64,000 nucleotides of DNA from Tanytarsus gracilentus (GCA_038502055.1 JAXRKN010000030.1:186001-250000), one strand, 5' to 3'. Shown: positions 14,101 through 27,212, counted from the first letter of the stretch. Numbers and translations are program-made. The notes: generated by a model from the letters alone, not told the origin.

Positions 14101-16039
14101 AGTCCTTTCATATGCATAAAATTCCACTTAAAGCTCTCCCAAACTTTTCTTCAATTCCCATTAAGCTCAACCACCACCGAATCCAATTCACAAAAGAATC
14201 TTGTTCCCCCAATCTCTAGATAGCTCGAGACTTGCATTCCCACATGGATCTCTGTGACCTAGAATCTCATTTTCAGCAGAAATAAAAAACAACAGTGAAT
14301 TTCTAATTTTATTTGAACGCCACACTGAACATCTACACACACGTTGAATACAAATTGCATTTTGTGAAAAGCTGAAAAGTCACTAGCATGATGTGACTGT
14401 GCTTATGCCTTTTTTCTACTATTTCGGGGTAGCAGCAGTTTCTGAGAGTGGAGACAAAAACACACCGAAGCGAGCCGGCAAATGTCGATGCATTCGAAAT
14501 CAAGCGTTTGCAAATAATTCATTCGTGAAACTACATTAGGCGAAAAGTGAGAAAGGGGTCGACACTTGAGAGGTTTTGAAAAATAATTTAATTTTTAAGA
14601 ATTATTTCAAAATTTTAATGAATTTTTTCGTATTAAAAATTTTCACCCCTCGCCTTTGAAAAATTCCAAAGCTCAGTCTCTGCCATGATTTTCGTTTCAC
14701 TTTTTTCTAAACTTATTTATTGAATTCAAATTCAGCAGCCAGGAAAATTTTTAAAACAACATGCACAACCGAACGGACATGAATGTGCAACAAAAAAAAA
14801 CTGCTTTTAAAATTGAGTTGTTTCGAAGCTTTCGAGCAAAAACAAAAGACTCTTTTTTGCAGAGAGATGCTTTTAATGAAATTAATTGCAGAGTATTAAA
14901 AAAGTTTCGCTATCCTGTGTCGATAAACAGTAGTGAGAGAGTTGTAATGAATATTGTTTACGAAAGTTGAAGTTGATGAAAAAAGTTGGTTTTAATTCAA
15001 TTTTAATGAAATTTGTTTCTATGGTGAAATTTTACTGATGTCAAAAAAAATATTAAAGTCAATTTAAAAGTTTTAAATAAAATTTTTTCTTTAAATCTCT
15101 ATGGATATTTAAAGTATTCAGTTCAATGATGGGACACTCGTAATGTTCAAAAAGTATTGGGTAAAATTAAATTTAGCAAGTTTCTCATCTCGTGATCTAA
15201 TTCAAATTACTTGCGGTTTGTACCTCATCCGTGAAATCCTCCATCAATCCACGTCAATTGTTTGTGGTTGAATTTGAAGATTTTCTTCTTAAGAAAACCT
15301 CATCATTGCTACGCAATCAAGAGCCTTCTTCCTACACCGATAACATTGAAATGTGGATTATGTAATTTCACGTTAAAACCCACTCACATACTCCACGTGG
15401 ATACAACATTTTATACGTGAAAAATCATGGAGGCGGAAAGCAATTGACAAAGGAAAAAAGTTAATGCTTGAAGTAGGTTGATGAAAAAAAAATGATGAAA
15501 ATTTAATTAAAAATATTATAAGGCTAGATTTAAATTTAAGATTGATGAGTCTTTAAAATTATAAATTTTTAATTTTATTTTGACTTTATGTAACCATCTG
15601 CAAAAGAATTTTTCAAAATTAAATTTTTAACTTCTTTTAAGGGCTTTTCACGGATTACTTTTTATTGAATTTCCTGCGTTTCTACAAATAGACTTTTGAA
15701 TAGGATGAATTTCAATCTGACTGATACATGCCGAATAACAAACGAGGGGAGAAAAAATCCTTCAAATAAAAATTCAAATCCTGCAAAGTGTTTTATTCAT
15801 TAATTTAAGGGGTTGAGATTATAAAAAGAATTGAAAACTGGTTTGAGTGTGAAATTAATTTAATTTTTAAATGCGACACCAAAAGTGCATTAAATTCTCT
15901 GCTGGCTTAGCAAAGGATGAAAGAGAAAAAAATTTAATTTCGATTTACTCTAAAATTAATTTGAAAATAATTTTTTTGGTGTTGAGGGAGAAATTAAATT
16001 GACTTAAATGATTTGAAATTTTAAAAAATTTTAATTATA

Positions 16040-17588
16040 AAATATTTTTTGAAAAATTTTAATAAAATTTAGTTTTTTTTGTTAAAATTGTTAAAATAAA
16101 GGTCTTGGTGTTATTTGTGTTGTGATTTGTTGGTAAGGTAAATTAGTGGAAAATGTTTTTGTTTTTTGGAAATTTAATTCGTTATTCGAATTTAATAATG
16201 TTGTGGTTTAAGATTTGGATGAAGGTGAAATATTAGGTTTTTATAAAGTTGAAGTAAGGTGGAGTGTGGTGGATTGGTGTAATGATGGAGGTTTTGCATT
16301 ATTAACATATTAGGATAAGGGATTTATCTGTAGATACAGAGAAAATGGGGTTGTGGTAGTTGATTTGTGGAATTGATAAATTAAATTTAATTTAAATTTT
16401 TTTTTTTTAAATTTTAAAGAATTTAGAAATGAAAAAAATAAATTGTTTTATATTTTTTTGAGTTTCACTTTGAATGGAAAAGTTTAATGCTGTCTCTTCA
16501 AGAGTTAACCACATTTCAGTGATTAATCATAAGTCGTGTTGTTGAACTTTTTTAGTGAAGTATGAATTTGAGATTTAAAATATGAGATTTTTTTAGTTTG
16601 GGTTTTGTTTTTTGTGCTTTTAAGGTGAAAGAATAAGAATCTTTTTTAGTGAGTTGTTGAATTTATAAAATGTCTTTTGTGTAGAGTAGGTAAAATATAA
16701 ATTATTATTTTTATTCATAATTAATTTACTCACTATATGAGGCCACGTCAAATTTGGCATTCGGTAGTCATCAACTGTTAAAGCTTTTCGTAATTTTGAT
16801 GAAAGTAAACTCAAAATAGCCTTTCGATCATTAGATGAAGATTGAACTTTTTTGACTGAACTCAAAGTGTTGAGAGAATTATTAATTTTATTTACAGCAA
16901 TTGAAATTAATTCTTGAAGTTTATTTTGACTTTCTCTCAAATTTTCATCAATGACATTTCCCTCTGGAAAGAAAGTTGAGTTTCCTGGCTGACATAACAT
17001 AAATTGAGAAATCAGATAAGAATTCACGTCCATGAAATATTTTTTAACGTATTCCAAATTCCGAATGAAATCCAGGAAGGAAAATGTCAAAATTTGCGAT
17101 TGATTCAAAGTTCTGATGACTGAAGCTTCTCGAGTCCAAATTGCTTGTAGTGATTTGTAATTTTCTGCATAATTCCAGGATAAATTTGTAATAATTTCCG
17201 GAAATGTCAAATCACTAGATTGTTCAGTCAAAAAGTTAATTTTCTTGATGTAAAAGTCCGAAATTACAACTCTAAATTGAATACACTCGCAGGTCGATAA
17301 TTTTAAACATTTTGTGAGACTTCCAAAGTTATCTGCAATTTGAAGACTGCCAACATAATTTGTCATGACATCCAATGAATTGGTGAGGCTATTCGACACT
17401 TTTACTGCCTTCAAATTCATACTCGCGGCTCTTGAATGTGCCATGCAACTTTTGATGGTTGTCGAAACTTTTTTCATATTCAAATTAACAAAATTTATTG
17501 CTTTCAACAAATTACTTTCCAAATTTACATCCAAAGTTTGTTGATGATAAATTTGAAAGAGAAGAGCCAAAATAAAAATTACTTTCAT
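16040..17588 (-). pseudogene. Broken copy of the secreted-protein gene, 3' half stripped of G
   Basis: Exon 1 (17,588 to about 16,734) is intact and about 94% identical in protein to the complete gene at 22,860. It starts MKVIFILALLFQIYHQQ, the true start by homology; an in-frame ATG 39 bases upstream extends the frame artificially. The upstream bases are also conserved (CACTTTTACAACCGGAAATAATT-like). The splice donor after WPHI is kept, but the acceptor and everything after it are altered. On the coding strand, exons 2 and 3 of the intact gene can be followed in order (for example TTCATCCAAATCTTAA and AATCCACCAC), yet almost every G is missing, destroying the frame. This is either a decayed pseudogene or a consensus error over a real second gene. 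Confidence 0.75.
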
Positions 17589-17699
17589 CGTGAAATTCTT
17601 ACTGATGAATAAAATTTTAAATGTCAAAAGTTTTAAAATAATTTTGAATTATTTCCGGTTGTAAAAGTGACACTAAAATGTGAAGTATTAACATGATTA

Positions 17700-19009
17700 T
17701 TTTTTTGATAATACACTTAATATAAAAAATTAAATTATGAACATGAAGTGAGTTTTCATATTCACGTTTGAGTTTGTATCATCTTTAAAATACTTCTTAA
17801 ATAAACATAAAGTATTTCCAGTCTTTGTTTAGCATCTTTAAAATGACCTTCCAACCTTAAATATTCTCGCATAGCCGCCAAAAAAATTTATACAGAAATA
17901 TTCTTCGTTTAACATTCAGCACAAAAAAATATTACATCAGATTGCGTAAAATAATAAATTTTGAAAGAATGCCACAAATCTCTCCACCAGTGAAAGATTA
18001 CTGAAGAGACAAGGAAAGAGTCGAATGACAAGCGGAAGGAAGTTAAAGGAAAAATTTATTATGAAGAAAACCAAGAGATGAATTTTTTTCATAATATTGA
18101 AAAGATTCAAAATTGATAAAAAAATCCATTTAAAAATATTTTTTCTAAATTTAAAATTTTTTTTAAAAAATTAAAAAATATTTAAATTTTTAACTTACAT
18201 CATGGCACAGCAATTTTTAGCCTCATTACAATTTCTCATTCATTCGTCGTCACCATGCTCATCTCCAAAAAATTTTCATATCATTAACATTGCGTGAGAA
18301 AATGCTAAAAACTTTTTCCTTTCCCTTGTTTTATCCGGCACCCAAAACGCTGTAAACAAATGAGGATGATTCTTTTCTCTTAAATATTCACGCTCAGTTT
18401 ATTAACATAATTTTCCTGCATAATAAATTTCTCATCATATTTTAGAGACTCACGCGCGCCACGCCGAGCAAGAAATCTAGAAGGATGTTTGTGGTTTCAT
18501 CACTCGATGCCTCTTCATCATGCAATGCCGAAATCGTCTTTTTTTTGCGAGATTTTTTATTATTTTTAGTGGCAGAAAATTAAATTTCAAGAGAAATATT
18601 ATGATTAGAGTTGGAAAATTAACAGGGGTGGGAAACTTGGTTGAAAAATAATTTTTTTAAGTTTAACTTATTGGATAATTTTTTAAATAATCTCAATTTT
18701 CATATCAATAAGTTCACTCCTTGAACCCTCGAATGAAGCTTAAGAATGCTCTCTTTTGTTTATAAACACAAAAAGTTTTTTTCAGCTTCCTTATTATTCA
18801 AAAAAGATGAGAAATATTCACGAGTAAATGCGAAAGAGGAAGGAAAGATTATGCTAATTATGATGATGAGATTATTATTGCACGGAGAGGAAAATTTTAT
18901 TATTATCTCGTTTGGTTATTATTGTTGTGTTGTGCTTAAACGTTAAACGACTGAACATAATAAAACAATGAATGAAAATTTTCTTTTGAGATGAAAAAAA
19001 TTTGAAGAA
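17700..19009. other. Intergenic DNA
   Basis: No gene is supported. The stretch contains one short MITE-like repeat (18,623-18,723) and some weak open frames. A minus-strand open stretch near 18,440-18,540 ending in GTGAGT was considered and rejected. Confidence 0.5.
18623..18723. mobile_element. Short MITE-like element
   Basis: The left end is CAGGGGTGGGAAACTTGG and the right end, read inverted, is CAAGGAGTGAACTTATTG, around an AT-rich core. The left end also matches, inverted, the sequence ending near 35,113 and, more weakly, those at 28,153 and 36,998, so these look like members of one dispersed family. Confidence 0.45.
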
Positions 19010-20478
19010 TTTAAAATAAAAAATTTTAATCTTTAATCTTTTATTCCAAGAAAATTCTACAAACTCAATTCAACTTTTCTCCATTTTCAGATTTATTAGC
19101 TTTTTGTTTTTCCTGAAAATTTCCCGCCACGAGTGCAAAAAAAATTCTTTGCAAATCCGGAATTATTTCTCATGAGAGCATAAAACACCGAAAAAAGAGA
19201 ATTCTTCCACAACAATTGAATCACATTTCATATTTTTACTGTCGCAAAATGTCACACAATGCATAGCATATGGTGCTCACATGAATTCCCACCCACACAC
19301 ACAGTGGCAGGACTTTATTTATTTGATCTCTCCGGCTCAAGCCAATAAAAGCAATGAAAAATAATTTTGTGCTGTTGCTAGCTGGAAAAAAATGCAAACA
19401 AAAATTTAATTGAGTCATTTTTTGTTGACACGATAGAAAAATTTATTTATGAGACTGGGATTGAAAAATAAAATTCTAGAATTTTTAATAGAAAATATTT
19501 AAATTTTAAAAAATTTTTTGAAAAATGATTTCAAAAATTATAACAACTTTTTTGCACTTTAATGTAAGCTCTTCCGCAAAAACACTTCATAAATTTTTAA
19601 TCCTCCATCAAAAATTAACAAGTTTCAATAGCTTAACAACTTCATCATGAAAAAATACATTTTAATCTTCTTTTGATGCACGTTCACTCATCAAGCTCTC
19701 AATTCTGTAATGAAAGTTTGCAATAATCCACAACTCACCATTAACAACCACAATCTACATGATGATGATGAGAGGGAACGTTGGATGAGAGCCATTACAC
19801 TAATTAGTCAGTCCAGTCAATTTTTAATCTTTTATCTTCATGAAGAGTAAAAATCAATTTTAATTGACTGTATGGACATTGCAGAATATTCAATTAATCG
19901 TCGCATAATAAAATCAAATTCCAACTAACCCAATCAACCACTAAAAATTCTCACAATCATTTTTCATTCGACAAATATTGAAAAATATTTTTTTAAATTC
20001 TCCCGAGAGCTTCAACAACATTTTGATTGCTAATTGGCTTAAAAGCTTTATTATTTCCTGCCTATCAGAAATTCAGCGATTGTTCAACACATGAATTATT
20101 TTGTAAGCTATAGGATTACAAAAAATCAATGAGAAAAAATCGAGCTTTTCAGCGAATTAAAATGAATTGCAATAAAATTCAAACTTTAATAACACCCACA
20201 CAAAAATAATTCAAAGCTCTTAAACTTTATTGTTTTTGCCTATTTTCAATTTTGTCTTTTATCTTCATACACTAAAAAGCTTTTCTCGAATTTCCTTTTT
20301 ATCTCTTTATGCCTCTCATAGCAACTAAATGAAGCTTAGAATGATGATTATGTTGGCTGCGCCAAAATTGATGTTGACAAAGCGATGAAAATTATCATTT
20401 AGTGGCATTAAATATTTATGAGATTAGAAATGAGGTCTGAGGAGTTTGAGAGCTTTTAGTGGTAAAGTTGGAGCAAAT
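19010..20478 (+). repeat. 1.47-kb direct repeat, copy 1
   Basis: Nearly identical to 21,161-22,630, with only scattered single-base changes and small indels (for example AGAGAATTC versus AGAATTC near 19,200). It holds no credible gene; the 60-codon frame present in both copies is low-complexity. Each copy is followed by a copy of the secreted-protein gene, so this repeat is the upstream part of a tandemly duplicated unit. Confidence 0.9.
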
Positions 20479-20577
20479 AAAAATATTAAATACATTAATT
20501 CTGATTTTTTTAATTTAATAAAAAACAATAATTATTTAATTATTAAAAAAATATACTCATAACTACCTTTACACTCA

Positions 20578-21155
20578 CATTGTCATTACAACGGAAATAA
20601 TTAAACTATTAAAACTTACATTTAAATATTCGCAAAAGAAAAGTAATTTTGTTTTTTTAAATTTCCCTTGATTAAGAAAATAACAAATTTTATGAAATAA
20701 GTTTGACAACCATCAAGTTGATGGCACTTAACCATAAATAGGCATAAAATTGAAGCCTACCAATTCATTATGCCATGAAAATATTTATCTAAATCAGATC
20801 TGATCTCACAAAATTTTGAAATATCGACCTAGTGATAATTAAATTTAATTTCGGACTTAACACAAAAAATAATTTTTGAAAATTGATTTGACATTCGAAA
20901 TATTAAATACGACTATCAGAAAATTACAAATCCTCCATCTCGAGCTTCAGTCATCAAAACTTGAATCATCCAAATTTTGATTTTCCTTTGGTTTCATCCG
21001 AAATTAAATTCGTAAAAAATATTTCTGGCGTAATTCTTTCTATTCCTCAATTTTTTTTTCCGAAATTCAATTTCATGAAATTCATTAGAAAAAGAGAAAG
21101 TAAATACTTCAAAATTAATTCAATTCTGTAAATAAAATTATATCTCAAAAAAAAT
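20578..21155 (+). pseudogene. Degenerate third copy of the secreted-protein gene
   Basis: The order of matching words follows the intact gene's upstream region and exon 1: GGAAATAATT, AAAGTAATTTTxTTTT, TTTGACAACCATCAA, ACCAATTCATT, AATTTCGGACTT, AGAAAATTACAAATC, GCTTCAGTCATCAAAAC, TTTCATCCGAAATT, then GTAAATAAAATTA. Many small deletions and substitutions remove any reading frame. The match stops where direct repeat copy 2 begins, so this is the truncated gene part of duplication unit 1. Unlike the minus-strand copy, losses are not confined to one base. Confidence 0.75.
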
Positions 21156-21160
21156 TTAAA

Positions 21161-22630
21161 ATTTAAAATAAAAAATTTTAATCTTTAATCTTTTATTCCA
21201 AGAAAATTCTACAAACTCAATTCAACTTTTCTCCATTTTCAGATTTATTAGCTTTTTGTTTTTCCTGAAAATTTCCCGCCACGAGTGCAAAAAAAATTCT
21301 TTGCAAATCCGGAATTATTTCTCATGAGAGCATAAAACACCGAAAAAAGAATTCTTCCACAACAATTGAATCACATTTCATATTTTTATTGTCGCAAAAT
21401 GTCACACAATGCACAGCATATGGTGCTCACATGAATTCCCACCCACACACACAGTGGCAGGACTTTATTTATTTGATCTCTCCGGCTCAAGCCAATAAAA
21501 GCAATGAAAAATAATTTTGTGCTGTTGCTAGCTGGAAAAAAATGCAAACAAAAATTTAATTGAGTCATTTTTTGTTGACACGATAGAAAAATTTATTTAT
21601 GAGACTGGGATTGAAAAATAAAATTCTAGAATTTTTAATAGAAAATATTTAAATTTTAAAAAAAAATCTTGAAAAATGATTTCAAAAATTATAACAACTT
21701 TTTTGCACTTTAATGTAAGCTCTTCCGCAAAAACACTTCATAAATTTTTAATCCTCCATCAAAAATTAACAAGTTTCAATAGCTTAACAACTTCATCATG
21801 AAAAAATACATTTTAATCTTCTTTTGATGCACGTTCACTCATCAAGCTCTCAATTCTGTAATGAAAGTTTGCAATAATCCACAACTCACCATTAACAACC
21901 ACAATCTACATGATGATGATGAGAGGAAACGTTGGATGAGAGCCATTACACTAATTAGTCAGTCGTTCAGTCAATTTTTAATCTTTTATCTTCATGAAGA
22001 GTAAAATCAATTTTAATTGACTGTATGGACATTGCAGAATATTTAATTAATCATCGCATAATAAAATCAAATTCCAACTAACCCAATCAACCACTAAAAA
22101 TTCTCACAATCATTTTTCATTCGACAAATATTGAAAAATATTTTTTTTAAATCGTCCCGAGAGCTTCAACAACATTTTGATTGCTAATTGGCTTAAAAGC
22201 TTTATTATTTCCTGCCTATCAGAAATTCAGCGATTGTTCTACACATAAATTATTTTGAAGGCGGGGATTACAAAAAATCAATGAGAAAAAATCGAGCTTT
22301 TCAGCGAATTAAAATGAATTGCAATAAAATTCAAACTTTAATAACACCCACACAAAAATAATTCAAAGCTCTTAAACTTTATTGTTTTTGCCTATTTTCA
22401 ATTTTGTCTTTTATCTTCATACACTAAAAAGCTTTTCTCGAATTTCCTTTTTATCTCTTTATGCCTCTCATAGCAACTAAATGAAGCTTAGAATGATGAT
22501 TATGTTGGCTGCGCCAAAATTGATGTTGACAAAGCGATGAAAATTATCATTTAGTGGCATTAAATATTTATGAGATTAGAAATGAGGTCTGAGGAGTTTG
22601 AGAGCTTTTAGTGGTAAAGTTGGAGCAAAT
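21161..22630 (+). repeat. 1.47-kb direct repeat, copy 2
   Basis: Partner of 19,010-20,478. It is followed by about 230 bases leading into the intact secreted-protein gene. The near identity of the two repeats contrasts with the poor match of the gene parts downstream of each. Confidence 0.9.
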
Positions 22631-22859
22631 TTTAAAGAATATTTCTGGATTCTAGCAATACATTAACAATTTTGCTGATTTTTTTTCAATTTAATAAAAA
22701 AACAATAAATTTTAAACTTTAATTTATGTAAAAAAATGATACATCATTAACAGGTACCTGTTAACACTTCACATGTGTCACTTTTACAACCGGAAATAAT
22801 TTAAAACTATTTTAAAACTTTTGACATTTTAAATTTTATTCTTCAGCAAGAATTTCACG

Positions 22860-24632
22860 ATGAAAGTAATTTTTATTTTGGCTCTTCTCTTTCAAATTTC
22901 TCATCAACAAACTTTGGATGTAAATTTGGAAAATAATTTGTTGAAAGCAACAAATTTTGTTAATTTGAATATGAAAAAAGTTTCGACAACCATCAAAAGT
23001 TGCATGGCACATTCAAGAGCCGCGAGTATGAATTTGAAGGCAGTAAAAGTGTCGAAAAGCCTCACCAATTCATTGGATGCCATGACAAATTATTTTGGTA
23101 GTCTTCAAATTGCAGATAACTTTGGAAGTCTCACAAAATGTTTGAAATTATCGACCTGCGAGTGCATTCAATTTAGAATTGTAATTTCGGACTTTAACAT
23201 CAAGAAAATTAATTTTTTGACTGAACAATCTAGTGATTTGACATTTCCGGAAATTATTTCAAATTTAACTTGGAACTATGCAGAAAATTACAAATCACTA
23301 CAAGCAATTTGGACTCGAGAAGCTTCAGTCATCAAAACTTTGAATCAATCGCAAATTTTGACATTTTCCTTCTTGGATTTCATCCGAAATTTAGAATTCG
23401 TCAAAAAATATTTCATGGACGTGAATTCTTATCTGATTCCTCAATTTTTGTTATGTCGGCCAGGAAATTCAACTTTCCATCCAGAGGGAAATGTCATTGA
23501 TGAAAATTTGAGAGAAAGTCAAAATAAACTTCAAGAATTAATTTCAATTGCTGTAAATAAAATTAATAATTCTCTCAACACTTTGAGTTCAGTCAAAAGA
23601 GTTCAATCTTCATCGAATGATCGAAAGGCGATTTTGAGTTTACTTTCATCAAAATTACGAAAAATTTTAACAGTTGATGACTACCGAATGCCAAATTTGA
23701 CATGGCCTCATATTGTGAGTAAATTAATTATGAATAAAAATAATAATAAATTTATTTTTTAGCCTGACGTGGCTGGAGCAGGCGGAAAAAGTTACAGTTT
23801 TATGAAAGTTCGAACAAGCTCAGCTAAAAAAGATTCTTATTCGTTCACCTTGAAAGATGCACAAAAGAATAAAACCCAAACTAAAAAATGTCTCGATGAT
23901 TTTAAATCTGCAAATTCAGTGACTTCAGCTAAAAAAGTTCAAGCGACAGCTTTGGATCTTGAGGTGATTAATGCGACTGATAATGTGGTTAACTGGCTTG
24001 AAGAGTATTCGATGCAGTTAAACATTTCAATAGAAAAAGTTGAAATCATGCGAAAAAAATATGAAGCGACAATTTGTGGTAATTTTTTTCTAGTTTAAGA
24101 AATTTTTTAAAAATCCAAGAAAAAATTCCAAAAAGTAAAAAAATTTAAATTAATTTTAGGATTTAGAATCGAAATTGCCACAAATGTTCCAACTGATCCA
24201 GCAACTCCCGGATTTTTCTCAGGTCTCTACAGAGATAATTTGCCAGTTTATCCTGGAAGTATGGTTAATAATGCAAAACCTCGTCCAGCTCGAGTTACAC
24301 CGAATCCACCACGAGGCTGCTCAGCCGTTGGTACTTCAGAGGCTTGTGATAAAGTAACTGCTGAATATTTCTACCTTCATCCAAATCTTAAGTGGACCAC
24401 AACATTATTGAGAGATGTTGCGAATGTAACTGGAAAAGTTGAAATTTTTGCCGTCGAAGGAAAACCTACAAAACATTTTGTGACTCGCACTAATTTGACT
24501 CTTTACCAACAAATTGGCGGACTTTGGGTTAACGATGCAGGAGTGATTGATACAGCCAATGGAGCCTTTTATTTTAACGGAAAAACTGTTTTATACACAA
24601 AAAATACTTTTGAAATTTTAGTGTGTCAATAA
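22860..24632 (+). CDS. Secreted protein of unknown function, 547 aa
   Basis: I do not recognise this family. Three exons are inferred: 22,860-23,714, 23,763-24,078 and 24,160-24,632, with introns of 48 and 81 bp. The start is the ATG conserved with the minus-strand copy. A hydrophobic N-terminus (MKVIFILALLFQISHQQ) reads as a cleavable signal peptide and no other membrane segment is seen. Several N-x-S/T sites (NLTW, NSTF, NNSL, NLTW again, NLTL) suggest glycosylation in the secretory pathway. The first 300 residues look helical with few cysteines (SCMAHS, KCLKLSTCEC), exon 2 is Lys/Ser-rich, and exon 3 has a Pro-rich stretch (ARVTPNPPRGCSAVG) followed by a beta-rich end closing in LVCQ. AATAAA at 24,628-24,633 overlaps the stop codon. 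The duplicated copies in the window are broken, so this is the only apparently functional one. Confidence 0.8.
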
Positions 24633-27212
24633 AAATTTTAAAGTCCAACTTTAAATCAATTTAACGTTGACTCAATTTAAATTCATCAACTTTAATATTC
24701 ACATTTCATGCAAAATGTCACCAAAACTTGTTCACAGCTCTAGAGACGAAAAACTTTATTAAAAAATATTTTTTAAGCTCAATTTATTCGGTTCTGTCTG
24801 TGCTGCCATACCCAAATGCTCTCCAGATTATCTTCATCCAACATAATCCTCAAGTCTAGCAGAACAAGCGTAACGAGATGCAGCAAAATTTTATGCAAAA
24901 ATCAACTAACAAGCACACCAAACAACATCATCATCGTTTCGTAGTGTTTGCTATTCAAAATCTGTCATCATGTTTATAAAACTAACCAACCACCCCTCTA
25001 TCGTCAACATCCTCATACAGCAAATTGCTGCTTGGACGTTTAAAATTTTTAATTTCTATATTTTAAGCATTCGTCAACACATTTTTCGCTATAATCATAA
25101 AATTATAGAGAGAACTCATTACTCGAAAATAAAGCGATATTACATATATTTTTTGAAATTACTTCAAAATTTTACTTCTTACGAGGAAAAAATGTAAATT
25201 AGAGTTGGAAAATTAATGAACGTGTGAGTTTGTTTTTCTCTATCGTTTTTTCGCAAACAACACAAATTCATTATGTTAGCGAGTCGTAAATAACTGACAC
25301 ACACACACACCAAACTCACTCTCAGCGTACGGAAAAAAAGCTTCATGTTTTTGCTTTTGCGAGTCAACTACACGATAATTAAATTGTATGATGTATTGCA
25401 GTTGATGGAATGCAATTAACTTCCCTGTGGATCGTGTGAGTGTGAAAATGGCTTTGGGAATAACTGAATAGCAATTGTGAGTGGGAAGAGGGTGGAGCTG
25501 CCTCGTTTGATAAGGGATGGAAATTTTTAATTTTAAAAAAGTCTCACTTCCAACCCCCTAAAACACATCGTTGGCGTGCAAATTAGTGCTTGTAGCCATC
25601 ACCACAGCATGTAGGTGATTTTCGTTTGTTTATAGGCAGCAACTAAAAAAAGTTCTCATATCGGAGGCAACAAATTTGCATAAATGCATATCATCAGCCA
25701 TGAGGTAAATTTATTGAGCATGACGATGATATTTGCGTGTACACAACAAAAGCTGTACAGTACACTTTATTAATTAAACTGGTGCGAGATAGAGAGAGAA
25801 AGATATAGAGAGAGATTTTGGCCATTTGGCTTTTACGTGCGTGAATGACGTTGGCAATTAAGTAAATTGAATGCGAAGCGAGAAAATTTTCACGAATCAA
25901 TTTATTGCCGGATGAATTTTTGATGATCACCTCGCGGCTTGATTTGGGATTAGCTGAAAAATTAACAATCTGCTGGCGAGCTTTTAATGATGAGGTTTAA
26001 GTGGTTTGATTTATTTGATGTTGACTTGAATGTTAAAATTAAACTTGATGCTGAATTTTTTTTATATCAAAAATAACCACAAAACCCCCCCAGACGTCAT
26101 CACCATTTAAAGTTAAGAAGAAGCCAAATCGAAAGTGAAATTCAAAACCCGAAATCGCATGAAAATCATTTTATGGTGTGCGCGGCAGCTTAAGCGATAT
26201 AAAATATTGATATTATGGGCAATTTCTGTGTTGAGAAAATGGAAATGTTTTGCTGACTCAAAATCGCCTCCGACCCAAACCTCCGCCAAGATAAACTCTT
26301 TTGGGGTGGCAATAAAAATTTCCAAAATCACTTGAATGAATTTTTATCTTTCTCAAAATTGCTCACAAATTTTTTTATTGCCGAACTGCAGATTAAATCG
26401 CTTTATTTTGTCATTTTAGAGGGAGCACAAAATGTTTTAGTGTCAAGGATGAATTGAGTTGTGACTAGAAAAGAGAAAATAATGAAAGTCGTTTGTATTC
26501 GTTAAAGTTTTTGCGGAGCTTTGAAGGCATTTTTATTGCGCTTAAATCGGGACGAGTTTGACAAAAATTATTGAAAAGCTTTTTTAGATTTTTTTCGTTC
26601 CGATTTAATTTTTAAATTTAAAGCTTCGATATTTTTCAATGCTATTTTGCATAAAAAATTAATTCAATTATTATTTTTATTAAAAGCTGCTTACATAAAA
26701 ACTTTCATCTGTAAAAGCACACAAAACATCGTTTTTAAAACTTATTTCTTCTTCCCTTTTTAATCCTCATGAATTCTCAATGCACTCAACTAGCAGACTG
26801 CAAAAAAGAGAGCATCAACACCGTCAGATTGTGGAAAAACCTCAAAAACTTGAAATACGAGCAAAAACCCCTCAGAAGATTTTCATGTTACGCTAAAAAC
26901 TTTGCAACTGATTTTAATTCAATTCGAGGAGATTACGATCGAGTTTGAGGTTGAATGGAAGGCATTGAAATGCTGAAAAACTTTCTGAATTTTCTTTTTG
27001 CAATCTAAATTCTCTTCTTTAATTACATTTTTCCATCTCAGCTCTCTTTTCACACACAAATCCATCCTGAAGGCTAATCTGTTGTTGTTACATGAACGAA
27101 TGCAGATTGCAAGAGATTTTTTGTGCGCTCGCTTTTTATTTACTGAGATTTCACTGCAAATTTCATTTCATGCGGAAAAATTTATGGCAAACATTTTCTG
27201 GATTTTTTCAGC

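Larger units (their letters stand above)
1865..16039. other. Gene-poor AT-rich DNA
   Basis: About 14 kb of A+T-rich DNA with homopolymer runs. Scattered open frames of 60-115 codons have low-complexity K/F/N/I-rich translations without domains, and I treat them as chance. Noted separately are a TC microsatellite, a short TIR-bounded repeat near 11.1 kb and one exon-like segment at 9.8 kb. The stretch could be intergenic or belong to long introns of an unseen gene. Confidence 0.55.

Noticed and set aside
17589..17627. Upstream in-frame ATG extending the minus-strand secreted-protein copy
   Set aside because: The intact copy starts at MKVIF, which gives a proper signal peptide; the extension is not shared.
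18435..18545. Minus-strand open stretch (HDEEASSDETTNILLDFLL) followed by GTGAGT
   Set aside because: Its only acceptor (CGCAAAAAAAAG) is poor, and there is no partner exon or recognisable family.
19236..21568. Two nearly identical 60-codon minus-strand frames
   Set aside because: They are identical only because they lie in the 1.47-kb direct repeats. The translation has no domain and the frame is short.
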